From Lineus longissimus (lineage: Eukaryota; Nemertea; Pilidiophora; Heteronemertea; Lineidae): a stretch of DNA of 64,000 nt. Each line of letters opens with the position of its first letter. Positions within the stretch are counted from its first letter, which is position 1. This document shows positions 1-15,300 of this stretch, one piece after another. The stretch is taken from positions 2,912,001 to 2,976,000 of the forward strand of contig NC_088314.1 in the NCBI RefSeq assembly GCF_910592395.1, in the 5' to 3' direction. The notes below the pieces were generated by a model that did not search any database, had not been told where the DNA came from, and saw only the letters and a list, made by a program, of their open reading frames with translations. The translations under genes were made by a program, and so were the position numbers.

Positions 1-237
1 TTGACAGAATCACCCCTCTGAGGCCAGTCGTGTTTGCTTGAAGTGAGCACCACCTGATGCTCAAGCCTGCTTGTGATGGCAACATTAGGTATGTAGAAGA
101 TAAGGGTTGGAAGTAAAGTATCGGTACGGCTGTTTCATACTAAACACATGGCAGTCGCTAGCCTCACAACCATACTGACTGCACAAATTCAAACTTTGCA
201 ATAAGAAGCTGAAAGTGCTAAATTTAAGCAAACTTAC
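1..237 (-). other. Cav1 intron 8 (5' part only)
   Basis: Sequence downstream of the exon 8 donor on the minus strand. I see nothing else in it. Confidence 0.8.
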
Positions 238-341
238 CCGCTAAGTACACCAAGTACGAGGTTAAGTACAAAAAATGAGCCAATGATGATCATACTGATG
301 AAGTATATCCAAGGCCACTCATTCCCTACAGCATCATTGAT
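238..341 (-). CDS. Cav1 coding exon 8: IS6 segment
   Basis: Starts after TTTGCAG with [11 protein letters not shown], then the IS6 helix [22 protein letters not shown] and two bases of Gly, ending at GTAAGTT. In vertebrate Cav1 genes the equivalent exon is often one of a mutually exclusive pair (8/8a). I did not find a second copy in the 7.3 kb intron upstream, but short exons could be missed by eye. The next exon (start of the I-II linker, expected E-F-S-K-E-R) lies outside the window. Confidence 0.95.
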
Positions 342-3300
342 CTGCAAAGAGACAAAGAAAGCAAGGGTTAGATGAGTCTAATGGAAGTTGGAGTAGCCAG
401 AGACAACATCGACATATCTTATGGTAGACTGCATGTGGGCCAAAAGAAGAGCTTCAAATGCCTCAATAAAGAAATAAATTGAAATGTCTCGAAACCAAAT
501 AAACGCGGAAGCAACATGCAAAGCTCCTTATCATGGGGGGAGCAAGATAACTATTCTGGGATTTTGAGGCAAACCCTGTGTGCAATTTAATTTTTGAGAG
601 ATGTGTGTTAATTTTTCTCTCTTCATATCATCATGTTAATTATTTTGACTTCCACCAATCATTATCATCAACACAATTCAACCACACACAAAGACACACA
701 CACACACAACCAGTGCATCTCTGCATCTACTTCAAAGGAACATTCCACTTCAGCTCTCGTCAATTTCCCTATTATGAGCATCCTTGCAGCGCAAATTAAT
801 TAACTGGAATGATTTGCAGATTTTCAATCTGGTGAAATCGACCTTGTTTTTAGTGAGGGTCACTGGATTACCTATTAATTTCATCTTAATCTGCTGGCAG
901 AGAATTTCAAAGAATTACCTGATATCAATTGGGTACCACCAGCACTGGCTTTGAAGACCATAGGATGCTGTTAACTGCAAGTCTCGATGAAGAGGCAAGG
1001 GTTGTAATTGATCAGAAAACGGCCATGAACATTTCCATCTACACTACTGCATAGCATGTGACTTTTGTAAGCAGGGACTGGCATCCTCTGGTACACCAAA
1101 TACGAAGTAGCTACGACTTCTGTACTCATGCGAAATACATCACAGGCACTAGAAGATCATAACATCACCCTACTGACAACCCTCATCAATATATAAACTC
1201 GAGAGGCTGGCATTCTGATCTTCATGTGCCTGTGACTGAATAGCACTTTGCATCATGGGCCAGCTGACTGATAAGAGGTGTCTTTCGAAGAAGAGTCTTG
1301 AAAACTCTTAATTCTGTACCATCTAGTCTGCATTGCCTCTGGTCGAAGCAGACATATTGGCGCTGCTTCTGGTTCGTAGAAGATATTGGTTGGCACTGTG
1401 TCAATGATACCGCCATTAAACAGAATAGAGGATGGCTTATGCTGTATACTAAACATACGCAATGAAGAGAAGCCATACACTGAATGTCTTACAGGTGGCA
1501 AGCAAGAGGATACTACACCAACATCAGGCCAAGGAAACAAAATTTCCAGAGGCACAGTCGGTTATAAAAGAAACGGCACAAGGTACATCTGTACGAAAGA
1601 TCTATTGATCATACACATGTTCTGACACTGCAGCGTCATCAAAATTAATACGGAGACCACATTGTCAAATATTTGTGTCCAACAAGTCGACCAGCAGAGA
1701 TACTTCAATCTCCAAGTGTCAACGGCATCCATCAATATGTTCAGCTGAATTTCTTTCTTGGTCTTTCATATCTGACGCGTCGCGATACTCGAAGTGATAA
1801 TGATAAGGTGTCTGATCGGAAATCAATAGATTGTGCGATCAATATAAGTACAGTAGACCGCAATTATTGACATGAATGAAGTTAAATGCACATGATTTGT
1901 ATTGGTACACAATGTACACTCATTCTGCATTGCAGTGTAAGTGCACTCCTGCTCAAGTTTCTTTGCCTACAAAGGGAGTGGGACTGGTCAGACCAGGAAA
2001 TGAACCAAAGGTGTGGTTCCTGATGCTGATGTTTAGTTTAGACATTGTATGTTTGGGCAGTCATTATGGCAGAGTAGGTTTAGTATGATGGGTCACACTC
2101 TCTTCCAAGACAACCTATCACTATCACCTTCACCATCTTCGATCATTCCTCTCATCTCAGATATGAAGCGTAATGATCAGTAGTCATAATGACAACTTCT
2201 TTGATCACTAATCAATACGTAAGTTGCATGATGCCACAATGACAACTGGATGAATGAATGATTTCAAAACACATTCTAAGGATTGACTCAACAGGTGAAC
2301 TGAACGTGCTGAGAGATTATTGAACTTGATTTGTTGATTTTCCTAAAGTGCCCAGCAAACAGGAGATTTTGTTGCAGAGATAAGCGACAAATCATCTCAT
2401 TTGTGGGGTTATTGCTGGTTCCTGAAACAAGAATAAGTCATCGCTGCAACCAGCAATAAGCATCCAAATGAGGAATGACCTGTTTTACGTGCAGATAGGG
2501 AATTTATGTTGCTTAGCACAACAATAATTGTCGCAGACTGCAGTGATAAAGATCTCATTTGCGGGGTGCTTAAAAAGTAAAATAATGAGTTGGGTGTGAC
2601 TGCAGACACCCATCGATAAAAGGCTGATTATCAATCATGGGATTGCTTTAATCCCATGTATATGGTGGGTTTGTGTCGAGAATTGATGGACATCAGTAGT
2701 AGATCCAACCTGATAATCATGCCCTCCCAAGAATCTGCAAGTGGAACTGTGGATGGGTCAGCGACTAGCTACTTTGCCTACTATACAGTCCAGTTGCTCT
2801 AAAATAACCTAGCTGATATCAATGAGAGGGTTTTTCGTATGCTTTAATGAGGAAGACACCACACCAAGCACAAGCCAACCTTAGACCCCAGTAAAATCGG
2901 CCTTGTCATGCTTGTGGTAACTTCTCCTACAAATGCATGATTTTCATCACAGATGTGGGAAGTGACAAATTGACATCAAGAACTGAGCTGGGTCAGTTAA
3001 AGGAAATGGACCATAGCCATACATGTATTACTCTTCTTTACATTTCGTATTCCTTCTTTCTCTTTCTCTGACATTGACGACCATTGACCATCACAAGCCA
3101 TAATGACCTGTCCTCAGATCATAAATCGATACAATGATCGATATACCGAGTCAAGCTGACCATAGTGGATGGTGACATGAATGGTTTTTAACTTACATGG
3201 TATGTTAAACTACAAAGTTAACACATTTGTTTACAGTCACAGTGACAAGGGATGGCACAGTCTCCCTATCTGATCTGACTTTTACATCTCCTAAAATCTG

Positions 3301-6300
3301 TCAATCTGACTGCAGTTAAACTAGTCTTCCAAAGGGCTGGAAAAACGACCTCCTGCCCATGTCATGAGTTTCCATAGCAGAATAAACTATTGAAATATTA
3401 TCAGTTTGGGTGGATCAGGCCCAGTGACATAGAGAGAGTTTCCAATTCATCTTCGGAAGGATCAAGAGTGCAATGAAAGACCTGTCACCGTATCCTTCTT
3501 CACCAGATGCCAATATTTTCCAGGCACTGATATTGTCCACATAAGCTTGTTACATGCATGTAGATGCATAATTTGTATCCAATAAGTGCCTAGAGAAAAC
3601 ATTTTGGAGTAGAGAACTATCACTTGTTTTGAAATAAACAAATTTCAAATCAAGACAACTCCTTTATCGATAGAAACCATACTTTTCACCGCTTAAGGCA
3701 CTGGTACGGAACCGGAGATATTGGTTGTCTCATCAAATATGGTGGGGGTGGAGCTTTAACGTAGGCCAACACCGAGGCACCTCACCAGGGTTTTCAGGCA
3801 AAATGAAAGGTTTTAAGCACAATGGCTTACAGACCTACAAGTTTTACTTAATGCAAGGTAGTTTGTCTGTTACAGCAAGTCTGTTTGAATGGCTCTAAGG
3901 AGTTGGAAATATCAGGCCTACTTCCTCAAAACCAACACCACCCAGGTATACAACTTTGTCTCTGCCAGATTAAACCAAAGCCCTCTTACATAGGAAGATC
4001 TGTATTCAGCAGTTGTGAGGAAGTAAGAACGGTGAGTAAGTAAGTATGTAGAATGCACCGAGCTGTGCTGGTCCATATTGTATTCTGACTCTGCACTAAT
4101 CGGGGAAACTCAGATTGAGAACGTAAAGCAGGCACCACTTGTAAAACTGTTGCAGGGAAGAAACACCTGATGAAGGTGTGTTCGCCTGATGGCTTCATTC
4201 ACATGCCTTTCTATATTTAAACATGCTAGGTTTACCATCAGTTGCAGGCATGGCAGGAGAAGCTGCCTTGCCTACAAACCAACATTGATCAGGCAGGAGG
4301 GGAATAGATCTTGTATTATAGAGCCATTAAAGACACGCTAGTTGGGCACGCAACTCACTTACTCATGCTACTACTATCACTAGAGAACCCAACAGAGAAA
4401 TCAACAGTGTTAACGACCAAACAACTCCCCAAGCTCTGTGAGGACAAACACCCCGACTGATTCCAGCTCAGTTTAGGTACATTTATCATGCTATATCATG
4501 ATATTGTAACTGGAACACAACGGTCAGTTGCAAAGCTCCCACATGCGATGTATCATGCTCAATGTCCCTGAGGATATCGGATGGAACCGGATATGATTAA
4601 GCATCCAATGAGAAACGTGTACGATTCAACCTCCCCATCAGCAACAGATTATAGTGACCAGTCACTTGGTCTTACGTCTGCAGATGACTATAAGTAAGAT
4701 GTATTATGGAATCGCCCTTCAAGGTCAACTTTATTGAGTAGGCTGAGGCAATAGTATGTAAAGTCGAAATTACAGAATGGTTTAGTTTCTCTGCAGACTC
4801 GTCTCCCAAGAGATATATTTGGGAAACTTCAGCTTCACTCTGCCAGAGGTGCCCTTGATATTTTGATATGACTGCTGCATATACTATCTCCCCTCTGCCC
4901 TCCTGAAAGGGTTAAGCATAATGCTCCAATGATTCGTGCAAACTTCCCAATTATTTTGGCTCCACAAGTCGCCCCATCTTGCCTTTCACTTAACATACAT
5001 ACGCAGCAGATAGAACGGATCACTTGAACGACACACTTTCATCCCTTCTACAGATGATTTGGCTAAAATCAATGTGAGGAAATGGGTTTTATGGCCAACA
5101 TGCCAAGCGAGACATTTCAACCTGTTGTTAACGTTGTTCGCCAGACATCGTGGAATGTGGAAGGAGGCATGAATAAGATTACTGTCTTGAGCGGAAAGTT
5201 TTTGAAATTGATCCATTTAACTCTTTAAAGTAAACCCTTTTGTTAAAGTTCACAAGAGTCAAATTATTTTTATCACAGTTGAAGTTATATGCAACAGAAA
5301 CTACTAGTCTGTGGAGATCATTGCGATATTTATACAGCGACAGCAAATATTGTCACCAGTCTTGCAATCTTTCATCATTCATCGCAGCAATAAATACCAC
5401 ATGCCTCAGCAATAAATATTTCTTGTCTGCAGCACGCTTTAAGTGCGGGCATGAAATTGCAATATTTCAACCAATATTATTGGCCTTTCCATAGCAATAG
5501 AAGCCACATATCGACAACATCATCGACTATCAACGCTAGTTGCTTAACACCTGTATCAACAACAATCAACAGAACCTTCGCTGGGGGCAGAGGAAGATAT
5601 GATAATTTCCACCTCAGAACATACCAACGCATTCTTTCTACTTATTCTAGACAAATACTTATAGCGCGATACCTGTTCAGAGTTTATTGAAAATTGTCTT
5701 ATTAGACTGAAAACTAAGCTTAGATTATACTGAAAACCACTAAATTTCCAAATATCCTTAGTTTTGCGTTTTGTGAAAATTTCTAGAAAAAGTTTTAAAT
5801 TGACCGTTTTTTGGCAAATTATAAGAAAAAATCAGTTTTTCCAATCAAAAGTTTAGCTGGTGATTTATATTTTAGCAAATTGAGTAACTTGCAAAATCTG
5901 CAAAAATATAACGCAGGTGAAAATTTGGCATTACCAACATTAAATACATAGGTCTTTATTCAAGTGACTCAAAACCATAACTAGCCTCGCCCATTCATTT
6001 CCTCAACGATCATCCATGATTTAATCATCTCAATTTTTCATTGATATTAACAATAAATCGCACCAAAAATCAATTTAAAGCTGATTATGCCATACAGGAT
6101 CTACAATAAACTAACTGAAAAAGGCCAACATTGACATTTGCCGATAACTGGTACAAATGTCATGTACATTTGTAGTGTACCTGTATTGATGAGGTGGCTG
6201 CAAGTGGGAGAACAAAATAATGGGTGTAACTATGTGGTGATGAGGCATTTGGAATCGAACCAAAATCGAAGTCACTGAGATCGTTGTTCATTTTGATAGA

Positions 6301-9300
6301 GGTGGCTATATTAGGAGGTAAAGTAGGCTAGAGAGGAGTAATTATAGAATATTGATGTGTTTGTATCCATGTAGACACCAGAGGTAGAGGATAGGCTACA
6401 AACATTACGGATGAGAATCCTTCATTATTTAAACACAATGCCTTTCTGGTTACATGTTCATGCTTTATTTTGAAATTATGCCATTGAAGCAGCCCAATCT
6501 AGCCGCTTTTGTGATGAAAGACTCTGACCAAAAGACAAAGATTTATTGAAAACAAGTCCATAACAAGTTGACAACAAGTATCGGCATAAATCAGGGATGC
6601 AAACTTGACGGACTTGCAATATCCTCCTTGACCAATGGCCTCTGCCAGATTTAACGAAACTGACAGACTGTTAGTAGCACTATGGCTAACAAAGCAATTA
6701 ACAACAAGACACTCTGTTGACCCGGAAGGCACTACCATACAGGGACAACCTTCATAGCCACTGCTCAGTTTCAACTCAAGTTGGCCACAACCCAGCACAG
6801 ATAGTTCAGGTATACTCAACTTCAATGTACAAGGATATAGGGAAAAGAGGGCTTAGATTGGACTGCACAGCAAGCCACGTCTGTTTCATAGCTTTTGTGT
6901 TGCATGCTTGGGGTGGACGCTGTGTATGCCACTGTACATTAGAATAGGTAGTGTGTCAGTCAGGATAGTGTGGATCAACCACCAAGCTGAGAATGGCATT
7001 TATGGCTGAGTGATGAGGCCACGTCATATATGAGATTCCCATGAGCTAACACTATCTCTCATAAATGATATGTAACATGGCAATAACCTGTCATGGCTAA
7101 CAACACGCCTGCCACCTAATCTGGCTAGGGTCATATAATACCAGCCAGTGGTCTCCAAATCACACCAAGTTATATATAACGCTCTTAAAACAATGTTGAT
7201 GTCTTTATCTATTGTTAGTAGTTGATGGGTTGAGGGTGAGAGAGGGAGAGAGTGAATGGGATTGGGACATAAACTTTTTCAGTAAGGTAAGCAGTACCTA
7301 CTGCTTCTGTTCAAGGGTTAGTGACTTGGACATAGCTGACTGAGACAGACATGTTCATGCAATGTTTACATAAGCAACAGGATGCTTTCTCTTTGAGTTG
7401 TCATTGCATTCAAACTAGTGTAAGAGGAACCAGTAGTCACACTGGGTTTAGCTCTTTTCATCAGATGTAATATCAACCTACCAACATGACCATTCGTTGG
7501 AAAGTTCCCGATGAGCACTGTCTGATGTAGGCCTACCCATTGGTACCTTATCAAACTTTAATCTCTCATCATTTCCTGAAATTTTTGTCTTTATGGAAAT
7601 CAACAACAAAATAAAGGCTAAATGAGGAAGAATATCTAAAAATAACTTACATCATACATGACGTCTGTCCACCCCTCCATTGTGATGCACTGGAATACTG
7701 TTAACATGGCAAGTCCAAAATTGTCAAAATTTGTAATCCCCATGTTTGGCCCGTGCCAGCCGTATGTGCAATTTTGTCCCGCCTTGCATTGATATCCTTT
7801 GTCCTCACCACAAGGGTGCGGTTCCTCGTTAGAGTAATCCCCTGCAATGGAAGAAATATACTCATGTGAAACTGTATGGAGAAAGAACCAAGTCAGATCT
7901 TTGACTGATTCTGTTTCTGGGAATTCCAATTCCCTTACTACAATTCTTTGCCAGTACTTTGCTTTGAAAGGCTCATTCTTGGTCAGTATCAGTAAATATT
8001 GTACTTGGACAGCAAAGTTTTAGACGAAATATAACTTTCGTCGACTGCTGCACTTTCTGTGTCAAATCACCAAAATCTTAGTAATTTTCTCATGAAATGG
8101 ACTATGAGCGTCCCCTTTCACAGGGTAATGGATGGCACAGTTGTTACATTGACATTCTCACCTGTGTCTATATCTGTACATGTCCGATGCATTTTCCCTG
8201 AGAAAAGTTCTAGTCCAATGATTGCGTATATGATGATGACAAATATAACTAGCAGGGCGATGTGTAATAAAGGCACCATTGCTCGGAGAATTGAATTTAA
8301 AACGACTTGTAAGCCTGGAAGAGAAGACGGAAGACATGTGTTAGAAAAAGCATCAAAAGTACAGAATGGACAAAACTAAAAGAGAGGTTCATATTTTGAT
8401 CTGAGATGTAGACTGAGATAGAGATAACTCAAGATAGACTCCAGAACACATCATTCCTTCGAGTTTTTCTTTTTTAATTCATCAAAAATTAGTTACTCAT
8501 ATTGGAAAATAGGATGAGGCCTTGCTTATAAGGGACCCCTTCCCCATCTCTGATGTCAACAGAACATCAGGAGAATCCAAGATGGCTGTCAATATGGTTG
8601 ATGTTATGTTTAATATTGCTGCTAAACTCAAATATTCAAGGCTATTTCATGATAACTGTCACGGGCCAAGGTCCACGTTCATTTCATAGCACTACAGCAC
8701 GCATCGACCTCCATTTTCAACAATCTGATTGTTGCCATGGAATCAGCCATGATCCATGTTGCCATGGCGAATCGGCTAGATCATTACAAGTGCCTAATTA
8801 CCGATGACATTCCCCATGAAATACGAATTGGAAGGAAAGAACGGAATAAGTGTGGACAGTTTTCCGTCTGATCAGTGACTTCCTTGTTAAAAGCACAAGG
8901 GACAAATGAAACATAGGTCAGCGGTCTCTGCCGTCCCTCGTGATATTCTAACCAACAGGATGAATGCTTCAAGGATATTCTCCATCGGTACTTACTAGGT
9001 ACTCCAGAAACCAGTTTTAAAGGCCTCAAGACCCTGAAAGCCCTCAATGCTTTAACATCAAAGTTTTCCATCTGTAGTTGTGACATCACTACACTTACAA
9101 GACTGAAAGAGAAGATAAAATAACACGTTATGCGTATCTACTGTACCAAAGAAAATTTTGTGAGCATTTTGCTTTTGTAAAAATATGTTTTCTCAAAAAA
9201 CAGAATTTTTTGGTAATCTGTTGAAAATTTCATGCTCTCAAAAGTTTGGCAGAAAAAGAATTCTTATTGGTACAAGATAATTAACGTCAAAGTGTCAACC

Positions 9301-12300
9301 AAAAACTTACCCTATAACTACAATTATAAAATCTAGGATATTCCATCCGTTGCGGAGGTAAGCACCAGGGTGAAGTACAAATCCATAGGCGAGGATCTTG
9401 ATGACAGATTCTAAGGTGAAGACTATAAGGAACACATATTCGACACTCTCCTGAAAAATATAAGAAGGGCCAACATAAGAACAGGGAAGAAAAGACAAAA
9501 AAGATCTTCCTTTCATCGTAGGCAAGCCTTTTTTATATCTTGGTTTAGCATGCTTTTTCATCCAAGGACAAGCTGAGGAGGGTGGAATAAGAATAAAAAA
9601 TTTTAGCTCTCACGGAAGACTTCTGTAGAGGCAGCTCAGAGGAGGAAAAAATAAAAATAAAAATTCCATTTCCAAATAAAAAAATCTTTTTCTCAGTTTT
9701 CGACGATTTTGAGTGCGGTGGGCTTGCTATAAAATGACAAAAAAAATTTAAAAATTTACATTTTCAGTTATGTAAAAAAATTTACCAATTTTTGCATATT
9801 TTTTGCTCGGAGACAGAAAAAAAAATCGGTGATAAAAACTTTTTTGTGAAAAAAATAATTGGGATTCGAAGTTATCCAAGTATAATGAGTATTGAAAACT
9901 CGATGTCATTGATAATGTCATTGATAAATCCAAACCATGTGACTTCATCACGGTCCATACATTTCATTCAGGATCTGTCACGAGCACAATGGGATGGTGT
10001 AACATTATAGCAGACGCACCAACAGAGGTGCAAATATAGTCAATGATCTTTCTGATAATCAGAGTTCGATGTATTCAGTGGTGAAAAACTCGGATATGGA
10101 TGGAGCATATTTGATGTGAGATGACACATGTTATGCAGTGACGCAAAGCTCAATAAATGTGTGTCAGTATTTTCACACCATTTTTAACCTTTTTCTACTG
10201 AACTTGTTGATAACATTTTTACCAAACTTGCCTTATGGCGATGAAATGATGTCTGCCCCCTATTTGATTGGTGGAACATCGACTTGGAAAACTTCTTTGC
10301 AAATGACAGGAACATTTGGTCACCTAAAATCACAGCCTTATCAACTGAACACAGTTATTAGTAACACATTGATTGTATGATTTCAAACCATAAACAAATA
10401 CATGAGTAGTATTGAACAAACTCAAAAATATCCGTTTAGTGATTGAGAACTAATTATAGCCCCTCATTCAGCTATATATAGAGTAATCACCTCCGTATCT
10501 GACCTGTTTCCCAGGTTAGTACACATGCAACCCATTGTAAAGTCATACACAATCCCAGACCTGCGTCATCAGCGTCTATTTATAGCACATTCATTTGCTT
10601 TATGTCGATGATCAGAATACATGGCAAGAGGTGATGGTAATGATTCGTCGCGCATTGGCTCGACCGTGCCGTGTTGTTTATACTTCGATTACCCATTCGT
10701 TCATCATGACGATTTGGGTGAAATCTGCCTTATTTCGGCAGGAAGTCTATCCTGGGGTTGGATCATTATGGTTGTTCCAATTAGGCCACCACAGATCTAT
10801 TTATTCTAAGTCCCACAGTAGCTAACACTACCCATAGCAAAGGACATACAGTAGAACATCTCAATTTCACCCAAAAACAAATAAAAGTATACATGTAGGA
10901 CAACTCTATTTAAAAGTTGCCCAAATGCAAAGAATATCAGAAAACCCTTGGGACGTTAGAAAAGGTGTCCTTAAAGTATAAGGTGTTCTGATTATATTGG
11001 TCACATTGAGTTGAGGAGTGATTCGTTGTAGTGTAAAGTAAAAGTGTCAGACAGAATTCATAGACATCAGACAGAACCGAGACAGAAAGCCACATCCCTA
11101 ACTGCTAGACTTGTCATTATCGTCACTCCATAACCCATATATCATATGCTGGTCTCCGATGCAGGGATGGGCGAAGACCATCTTAAAAACAAACATGTTC
11201 TTTAGGCTATGCGTGAAGACCAGCTGAGAATTATAAACGTGAGAAACAGAATCAATATAGTTTTGATGGACACCTGCTGCGTACATCCCACCCAACAATG
11301 GAAAATCACTGAAAGGAAATGAATCGCTAGGCTGCGATTGATCTATGATGATGAGACTGAACCAGAATGCTAGCACGGGGATGATCTTAGGACAAAAAGA
11401 CAGGATCGGTATAAAGGATGGTGATGGTAAACACTAGGGCATTGACCCAACACAAAGAGATAACTGATGATGAAATCAAACTGGAACGTGCCTCAATTGA
11501 TAATAGCAATAACTCTGTCAACTGAAGAGGTGCTGCAAGAATCTAGTGATCGCCATTTTCGGCAAAATGGAGGTATTGGTGTCATCTTGATCATCAGACT
11601 GCCCCCTAATGACTGAAATCAAAAGGATTGTTGTGCGTGGTAAGATGGAGCGATTCACCCTTACATTTTTGTGGTGTCGAAGTTACCAAAGCCTGACGGA
11701 TCAATTTCCAGGGATGTCTCGCTGAAACCACTGCACAAAGCAGCAAGATATCTGATTATCTTTGTTGATAAAGATGTTGCAACACTGACAGATGATAGCC
11801 ACATCAGATGGGAATACCCATCAACAACCAGTGACCAGATATTGTCAAATGTACTTTTTGGATGTCTCAGCGGATGTGGAAAATGGTACTCAACCGAATC
11901 ACTTTGTGATGTCTGCACCTCAGAGATTTACCAGGTTTCGATAACACTATGGTATCAGATAGCAGCTTACAAACACCCAAGCAGAGTGGGGAAGAAATTT
12001 CAATATGGCTCAAAAATCTATTTCTTTGAGTACCACGCTATTCGGATTGTCACAACACTCCTTAGGAACCCATCCTGGATACCAGGACCCTTCATCCACT
12101 ATTCTCCAGGCCATGTTAGTATTGTTACTAAAACCTGGGGTATAGTTTGATTATCGAGAGAGAGGAACAAGAGAGCTTTTTACCAAGAACAGCAGAGGCT
12201 ATTTCACGTTTTAGAATCAACACTGCTTTGTTGCTCAGCCTCTTCTAGCTTTCTAAACTGAGACACATTAATGGTCTACCAATATTTTCAAGCAATTCCT

Positions 12301-15300
12301 CAAGAAAGAACCACCAATTATTTCTCATTATCAAAAGCCGACAATCACGCTAAAGATCTTCGTTGTTTATCTCTTATCACACCCAGACATGTTGCTGGTG
12401 GAGTGGTCTAAGCAAGATATAGTGAGGCTTCTGTTGACTTCTCTGGCATAGTATCAGAATAACATACTGCAAGGAAAAGGAGGTTGAGGCAACATATAGG
12501 ATATATTGATGACCATCCTTATAGATGACATCTGATGCTCATCACTCAAGCATGAATCTTGGTCTGAATCCTGACGGACACCATCATTTACCTTGTTGCC
12601 CTAAAAAGTCTGATTGCACCTCTGACCTTCATTATTCAGCCTCACTGACTAGAACGATGCAGCAACGTTGACAAGATCCTGACTGCTGAGAGAAAGAATC
12701 ACCCCTGGAGTCAGTGTTAGATGTACTCCTTTGATGGGGAAGATGGTCAAGAAGCATTGCTTCGAGCAATGTCGTCGAAAACAGGACAGGTCACAGGCAA
12801 GCCTCGGGTAAGATGTTCAGGCATGAACACGATAAAAGCAGGGTAGATGGAGTGCATAATTTTGTACTGCTATTTTTCCATAATTTCTCGACTGTGCTTC
12901 ACAGTGAGACAAATGATTGCTATGATTTGAAAACCATCCTGTGCTGCAACCTGATGCAGAGATCATCAGAATAACCTGAAATCTGACACATGGAGTTGAG
13001 GGGCTTCTGGCTCGCTGGAATTATTGGAAATTGCTTTTCAAATCACCATGTTTAACTTTGAAATTGTCAGGTATATCTGGTTTCTTTTGTGGGGTTAAAT
13101 TCAAGGACTGATTTTTCCAATAGGTTCTGATCCACTGTCGAAATTGGTTTTGAAACGTTTCCACACCATACTTCTGGTGATGTTAACCAATAACTGTTCC
13201 TTCGCAGAAGTTTTCGCCAGACAAGTTTTAACAGTTACTTTTGACCAGTATAAAGCTGTTTAGCGAAAACACACAACTCCAATTGAAGTGAGACTAACTG
13301 AAGAAATAAGACATGATAGGATACAATAACTGCCTATGTACTAATCATCTGTTGCCATGGAAATAAGTATTTGCTTTTTCTCCATGTACATACGACATCA
13401 ATGAAGACAGGCAGTTGATTGAAAGTATCTTTTTTCATCTTGATGCCATACCAATCATCACTGAAATCTGTCACTGCAAAAGTCTAATTGTTGCTGCTTA
13501 AGTATCTTGACCACCAAGGTTATTGCATAGACCATACAGTAAGCTGAGGTGAAGCAGAACTTGGGAAAAACTCTCAACGCCACACTACTGATCACCAAAA
13601 CCTGTCAGAGCAGAAGTCTGATTGCAATATAGAAAGATGCTAATGGCAACTTAGCAAATCTTCACCAATCGTTCCCTGACAACATAGGGCAGAATGGTCA
13701 TCAGATGTAATCTAGACCTGTCCGAATAATTGCTTCCAAATTGGTCAGTATCGGACATACTGCTAATGAAAATTGGTCTTGGTGATGAGGAAGAGGCACA
13801 GAAGATTGTAACATGACAAATATACAGAAAGTGCGCGACATATTAGGTGAATAGGGTCAGCACAAATGTGTCGGAAATCTGAATGTGCGTCATTGACGAA
13901 ATAGCCTTCAATTTGTTCGACAATTGAGCACCAACACATCCGAACAGAACAATAAATGCCTAATGACAGAAACGTGAACAAGTCTAGTGGTAATGGCTGG
14001 AAAAAAGGGTTGCTTAGTAACCTAGCGATAGCATAACGATTAGCCTGTGTTCTGAAGACTAGCCGATTTTCAATAATAAAGTAAAAGTGCGTCAAGTCTG
14101 TAGGGCCAGCATTCAACAGAAACAATAGCTCAGGTTTACTATGATCAACAATTGTACTTTGAGCTGTATTTTCAACTTTCAGCATCTTACTGTTCCACTA
14201 ATTCCGGGAGAATCCACTCTAAAGTGTGAAGGAGATTAAAATGAAATAGTTCAGGAGCGTCTGTTGTAACTCGTTGCCATGGTAACTAGCAATGGCTTAC
14301 AAATGAAGTATTAGGCAGATGAGTTTCTTGGAAGATGCCCAATAGGTCCCGGTTTTTCATCCCTGGAAAAGAATTGTTGACATTGAGCATCATTGATTGG
14401 GAATAACGGATGAGTGGGCTCTTCTGGTCTGGTTGTTGGACACACATTTATCAGACACCGTAAGGTACACTTTATGATATCAAATCATAGAAACCAATCA
14501 CCATAAGAGTAACAGTAAAGTACATGTAAGATTTGGACAACTCCTGCACTGGCTCATCATTTCTTCTCACATGTATAGATGAGATAATGCAAATTCAGAG
14601 CGCACCTTAACCTGTAATTGTATATCACAAAACGCATTCTCCACATCAAAGTAATGCGATCATACTCATCGTCACATAAATTACATGTTTTTTAAAGGTT
14701 ATAGTCTATATAGAGAAATCACTACAAAATCCAGGGTCTAAAATAATTCAATACACGCTTTACAGAGCTTCCATAACGGTAACACAGTATACATTGATTA
14801 CATTTTCAATATCAAAGGCGGTGGAGTCTGCCATATTTCAAAGAGATAAACTTCATCAGGCTAAAATTTCATATGATTTCTATGTATCTACATGAACCGC
14901 TGCGAGCTAGGTAGTACAAAGAAGCAATAGCAATGTCAGAGCAACATTGGTGAAATCTAAGAGCTCAGACATAAAGACATTATCATGTGAAGGATTTTTT
15001 AGTTAAATGTGGGTTGGAGACTGTTGTTATCGTCTATATTTCAAAGACCTTTGAAATTGCATATGGCTTCTGTTCATCATATGATACATGTAGCCAACAG
15101 TGGCTGGTCTTTAATTCAGTCCACTGCAGCTAGCCCCTCCCTGAGGCCCACTGTGCTCTAATTCGCCTCTTTCCTGATCAGCGCCCCTAGTGGTGAAGCA
15201 GTGTTATAAGGAAACATAACGGCCATCTTATGGGATCAGTCTCTGATGTTTCTGAAATCGCATCAGCCCTGACGTCGAAATCAACAGAGGTGGACCCCAT

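Larger units (their letters stand above)
342..7650 (-). other. Cav1 intron 7
   Basis: 7.3 kb intron between the pore-loop and IS6 exons. Contains a CA-rich microsatellite near 683-708 and a repeat fragment at 3723-3790. No exon-like reading frame with channel similarity was found; the short open frames here look random. Confidence 0.85.

Noticed and set aside
7636-7929. Full 97-codon frame as one exon
   Set aside because: Residues before the acceptor at 7842 do not match calcium channels, and the last four after Asp378 are intron. Splicing to 8162 and 341 gives the family sequence.
11671-12150. 159-codon open frame on the plus strand in Cav1 intron 3
   Set aside because: No recognisable motif. 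A few frames of this length are expected by chance in 64 kb, and no splice or promoter context was found.
15171-15200. CGCCCCTAGTGG-type word as a known SINE marker
   Set aside because: Only a short match, with no Pol III boxes or second copy recognised around it.
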